A stretch of 64,000 bases of DNA, taken from assembly GCF_900496995.4 (NCBI RefSeq), contig NC_044024.1, positions 13,456,698 through 13,520,697 of the forward strand, read 5' to 3'. Position numbers and translations under genes: made by a program. This document shows positions 60,401 to 64,000 of this stretch, one piece after another (position 1 is the first letter of the stretch; each line of letters begins with the position of its first letter). Under the pieces are notes generated by a model. The model was given only the letters and a program-made list of their open reading frames with translations. It had not been told where the DNA came from and ran no database searches. Source of the stretch: Aquila chrysaetos chrysaetos. Lineage: Eukaryota; Chordata; Aves; Accipitriformes; Accipitridae.

Positions 60401-63400
60401 CAAGTAACCCATCACCTGCTCCACAAAAGCATCACCTGAGAAAACAGTGAAATGCATGCATCCCTTCAACAGGGATTGGCCGGGGTTTTTCGTTCCATCT
60501 TCTCCTACTCATTTGCAATGAGTCGTTGTCTTGAATGTTCGATAAAGTGGGCATGCTGCTGGTAGTGGGTCTTCTGACTAATTCTCTTTGTTAACTCAGC
60601 TCCATAACACTACTCTTGCCAGATTTTACTGACAGGGCACAGTGGGTAGGCATTTAATTTCACTAAATTGCAAGATGTCCAGTGCTTTACTTATTTTCTT
60701 TCTATGTGCTCATTTACCCAGGGGTTGTTCACTCTCCAACTCACTGTCAGAGGCTAAAGCCGAGCTTGGCCTATCCTCCTGCCCCCTGAGACAATGAAAA
60801 GTGTGAAATCAGAAGACAAAGAAACTAATGAAAAACTAATGGATGAACAACTTACCTGGGATACTTTTCCATAAGGTTGCATGATATAAGGTTAAATGCA
60901 AAACCTAGAAGCAACTGCTGTTGTCCTACCCAAGTCTCTTGTGGAAACTGCTCACTAAACTGATTTCTCTAGAAGAGAAATATATTTAGAATGAGCATTC
61001 TGTGCTGGAAAACTCTGACATTATTGAATACACCGAATCATGAAATAACACTTCATCCTCCCTGAGTGAATGGCCTATTAACTGAATAAAAGAACTATGA
61101 CCATGTACTGCAGAGAAAATGTAAAGAAATTTGACTGTGGTTGGAAATGATGGAGGCTAGAAAGGAAAAAGTTACTCTAAGAAGGGGGAAAAATGTATTG
61201 TGTTACAAGGCTTGCTTCTTTGTTTGCGCCTAACGACTTTGTCTTCAACAGTGGAGCAGGGGAAATCTTTGGTGCTATGAATACCACAACTGCTGGGCTT
61301 CCAGTCAGGATTGGATGGGTTGAGGTCACTTGACATCAACAGAATGTGAATTTAGAATATTCTAATTTAAGTTCTCACTCCTCCACGTTTTCCCCACATG
61401 TGAGACTATTTCTTATCTCCTTCTGGAATTCCACAGACTTAAATGGGGCTTCTCACGTGTGTAAAGGTGGATGGTATACCCCCCTCATAAAGCTACCTGC
61501 AAGTAGAAAAGTCTCTTACTTTATTCCTTAGAAAGTTGAAGAACAAAGCTTACAATAAAAATATGATGAAAGAGAATAAAATAATTGTCATTCAGTCTTT
61601 AAAATTAAAAACAAATACTCTGTTTTTTTCTGAAGTTTAAGCTGGTGCTGGCTCTTGGACAAAGAGCTTCAAGCTGTGACAATGTGGAACAGGGAATGAG
61701 CACACAGCAACTTGCCAGCTACTGTTGTCTCTTGGCACGCTGGGAAAGTCACTTCCCAACTACTGCAGTTCCTTTGCTCATCAACTGAAAGACCACTGTG
61801 ATAGAACGAATAGGCATCTACAGAGGAAACCATGTGCTTTAGACTTGTTGCTTGATTTAGGGAACAAGTTACACTAAGGGGGAAATACCTGAAGCAAAAT
61901 TAAGATATTGCATGGGTTTGTTCATTGCTCTACTTTAATCTGGTTTTGCTTCTGGGGTTTCTTTTGCAGCTGCCCTAATTTCCTCTACTTTTACATTTTC
62001 TATTAATTTCAATTAAGGCCTCTATAGGCTCATGAGCTAACAGACTTTTTTATTATTGCTTTTAAAAAAGCAGACCTGCACTATCTTTCCTATTGCCTTT
62101 AGCCTATTGCAAAGGAATGTAGGACCATGGTCTTTCAAGAAAGAAGAGAAACTGCAGCTACTTCAGTAACTGAGTGGTGACACTTTTTTAACCTAATGAT
62201 TAAACACCAGAGCTGATACGGTATAAACTGGCTTCAGGGAAGGGATGCTGAACCAGTAACCAAAAGAGAGGTGTTTGCTTTTAACAGCAAAGATTTTGAC
62301 GCCATATCAAAATGATCAGGAAAGAGATTGTGGTTGAGATGGATATCTCACCCTCTTCAAGAATTTCAGCCCTGCCTGGGTGGAAGGGGGAATGTCCTTT
62401 TGTTAGCTGGCTGCCTCTCATAATTGTCTCCAAGGCCTGAGCAGCCAATCCAGACTGTTCCAAAAGCAGGTAAAATGCAATCTTCCTCATCTTAGCAAAG
62501 GCTTAAGCACAGCAATCTGTAGAGGCAGCTGTGCTGCATTCTCCACTGGATGAATGCACCAGGGAACAGGAGCTGAACCATCAAAAGGAAGATGGAAAAA
62601 TCCAGAAATAACTTTAAAAGTTTAAAGTTAGGTTTTAAGGTGAGTAAAATAATTATTCAGGGCAGTGAAGTCTTTCAAATTAATTTTTTTTTAATTTCCT
62701 TTTTAGTTACAAAGTAACTAAACAATAGTTTACAAAGTATATAAAAAGAAAGAGAATTCTTACAATGTGACACAACTCTTGTAATCATGAAACTCCTAAG
62801 TGCGTCCCAGCTTCTAGCTACATGATGTGCCTGGCACGTACAGATACAACTGAGGTGAGTGCTTAGAAAACGATGACAGAGATGTAGGTACATTAGTAAG
62901 AAAGGCCAAGTTCTGCTCATTTTTATATTTATGGGCTGGTTTCATGAAAGAGGGAAGAACTGTCTGTCCTCCCTGTTTCCCCTTATCATGTCCCTGCTAC
63001 CAGCCAAAGGGTCCTGTCATACTCTTCCCTTGTGCCATCTCTGGCACTTATTGGACCCTTCTTGAACCAACTCACTGACCTCACAATAATGGCTTTTTTT
63101 TTTCTCTTGCATAGGTTAGTTTTCAGCCAAATTAGTGAACTGAATTGGCTTATAAAGAGCCCGAGCACACGTCAAAGCTGGCATATGATTAGTGGTGGGA
63201 GTACCCAGCCACTTACAGGGTTGGAGGGAGGTGGGGCGACATATGAGGGGAGGATGAACTGGACTAAACACACAGCAACAACATATCTTAAGTGCTTTAC
63301 AATGTCTTTTGTAGCTTCACAGTCACGTAAATTCAATTTTAATCAAAGTTTACATAGAAAAGTAAAGGAGAAAAGTAAACTTCTGTAGAGTTCCTTCATT

Positions 63401-64000
63401 CCGATAGAACAAGGTCTAGGATTTTCTCACACTTGGGCCTTTTAACATTTAAAAAGGAAAGATATCTTTTCTTCCCACATGTCCATGAAATCTCATTTTC
63501 AGAAGAAACATTTATGCATATTTACTAAATAGTGAAAGAATCAAAGGCAGATTTATGTGAAAAGTCTAAACCGATGCCTGAATGATGGAAACGTAGTAGT
63601 CTAAAGGAGAATTCTAGCCTTATTGGAATCCTTTTATGCCAAGAGGAGGATATGCTTGTAGACACATTCAGTATAGCCAAAGAAATAAAAAACATTGTCT
63701 CTGCTTAATCTCGAGATCTATGACCTGAATACTCTTCTGACATACAACTTTTCAGGTCTTCTCCAAGATGTGAAGTTATAACCTGCCAGACAAATCTGAA
63801 GCCACCATGCTCTGAACGTAAGAGGAAATGTATTTTATTAAATACGTGATTAATATATCAATAAAAATATTCAGATATTCACATATCAATAAAATAAGTA
63901 AGAAGCATTGCAGAAAGATGAAGAAGAAAAAACTGACATATTTTAACAAGGGTCATAGCAGGGATCACGTTAAATAACTGAAGAACAGACTTGAGTGACT

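Larger units (their letters stand above)
56651..64000. other. Upstream flank of SLITRK4, no gene recognised
   Basis: AT-rich DNA beyond the CpG island. Open frames are short (118 codons at most) and show no family resemblance. A motif-dense stretch at 57.23-57.48 kb holds two POU octamers (listed separately) and has the look of a conserved regulatory element. The rest shows A/T runs but no transposon that I can delimit. Confidence 0.55.

Noticed and set aside
1..64000. CRISPR arrays, tRNA or rRNA genes, bacterial-type operons
   Set aside because: No regularly spaced repeats, no cloverleaf-type sequence with A/B boxes that I could recognise, and no dense coding; the window is vertebrate nuclear DNA.

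Overview
The window is nuclear DNA of an amniote, almost certainly a bird. It carries one intact protein-coding gene, SLITRK4, read on the minus strand as a single uninterrupted coding exon (50791-53304) with an 837-residue product that I recognise as vertebrate SLITRK4. The bird assignment rests on two retroviral insertions: a solo LTR of a type I know from bird genomes, and a gammaretrovirus-like provirus. It also rests on compact AT-rich intergenic DNA without mammalian SINE/LINE sequence. The species cannot be fixed from the sequence alone.

Layout, left to right. 1-7773 is AT-rich DNA without a gene. 7774-8915 is a complete solo LTR (about 1.14 kb) flanked by a perfect 5-bp target-site duplication, TGTAC, with a GC-rich degenerate tandem repeat inside. 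8921-35778 is a long stretch without a gene, interrupted by an isolated 250-bp CpG-rich patch at about 24.1-24.36 kb, a perfect RFX X-box at 28815, and minor simple repeats and palindromes. 35779-38460 is a rearranged, defective ERV1/gammaretrovirus-like element on the minus strand. Reading 5' to 3' on the minus strand it runs: a short gag 3' fragment, LTR, leader with a duplicated segment, stop-interrupted gag, the same gag-3'/LTR junction again, LTR. No pol or env was recognised. 38461-46890 is non-coding, with a modest GC-rich block at 39.4-40.3 kb.

The SLITRK4 locus takes up about 46.9-56.7 kb. From right to left it comprises a 2.2-kb CpG island (promoter and 5' exon or exons), an intron of at least 1 kb ending in a strong polypyrimidine/AG acceptor just upstream of the ATG, the coding exon, and a probable AT-rich 3' UTR of up to about 3.9 kb. 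The CpG island contains C runs of 20-22 bases, a short GTCCCC repeat and a long polypurine stretch, so the transcribed strand is rich in G-quadruplex-capable sequence. 56651-64000 is the upstream flank, with a pair of identical ATTTGCATAT POU octamers 159 bp apart.

Functionally this is a single-gene neighbourhood: a neuronal synaptic-adhesion receptor gene in a large AT-rich gene-poor interval that probably holds long-range regulatory elements. I found no tRNA, rRNA, CRISPR array or operon-like organisation. The most unusual structure is the tandem gag-only endogenous retrovirus; I do not claim a wholly new system.
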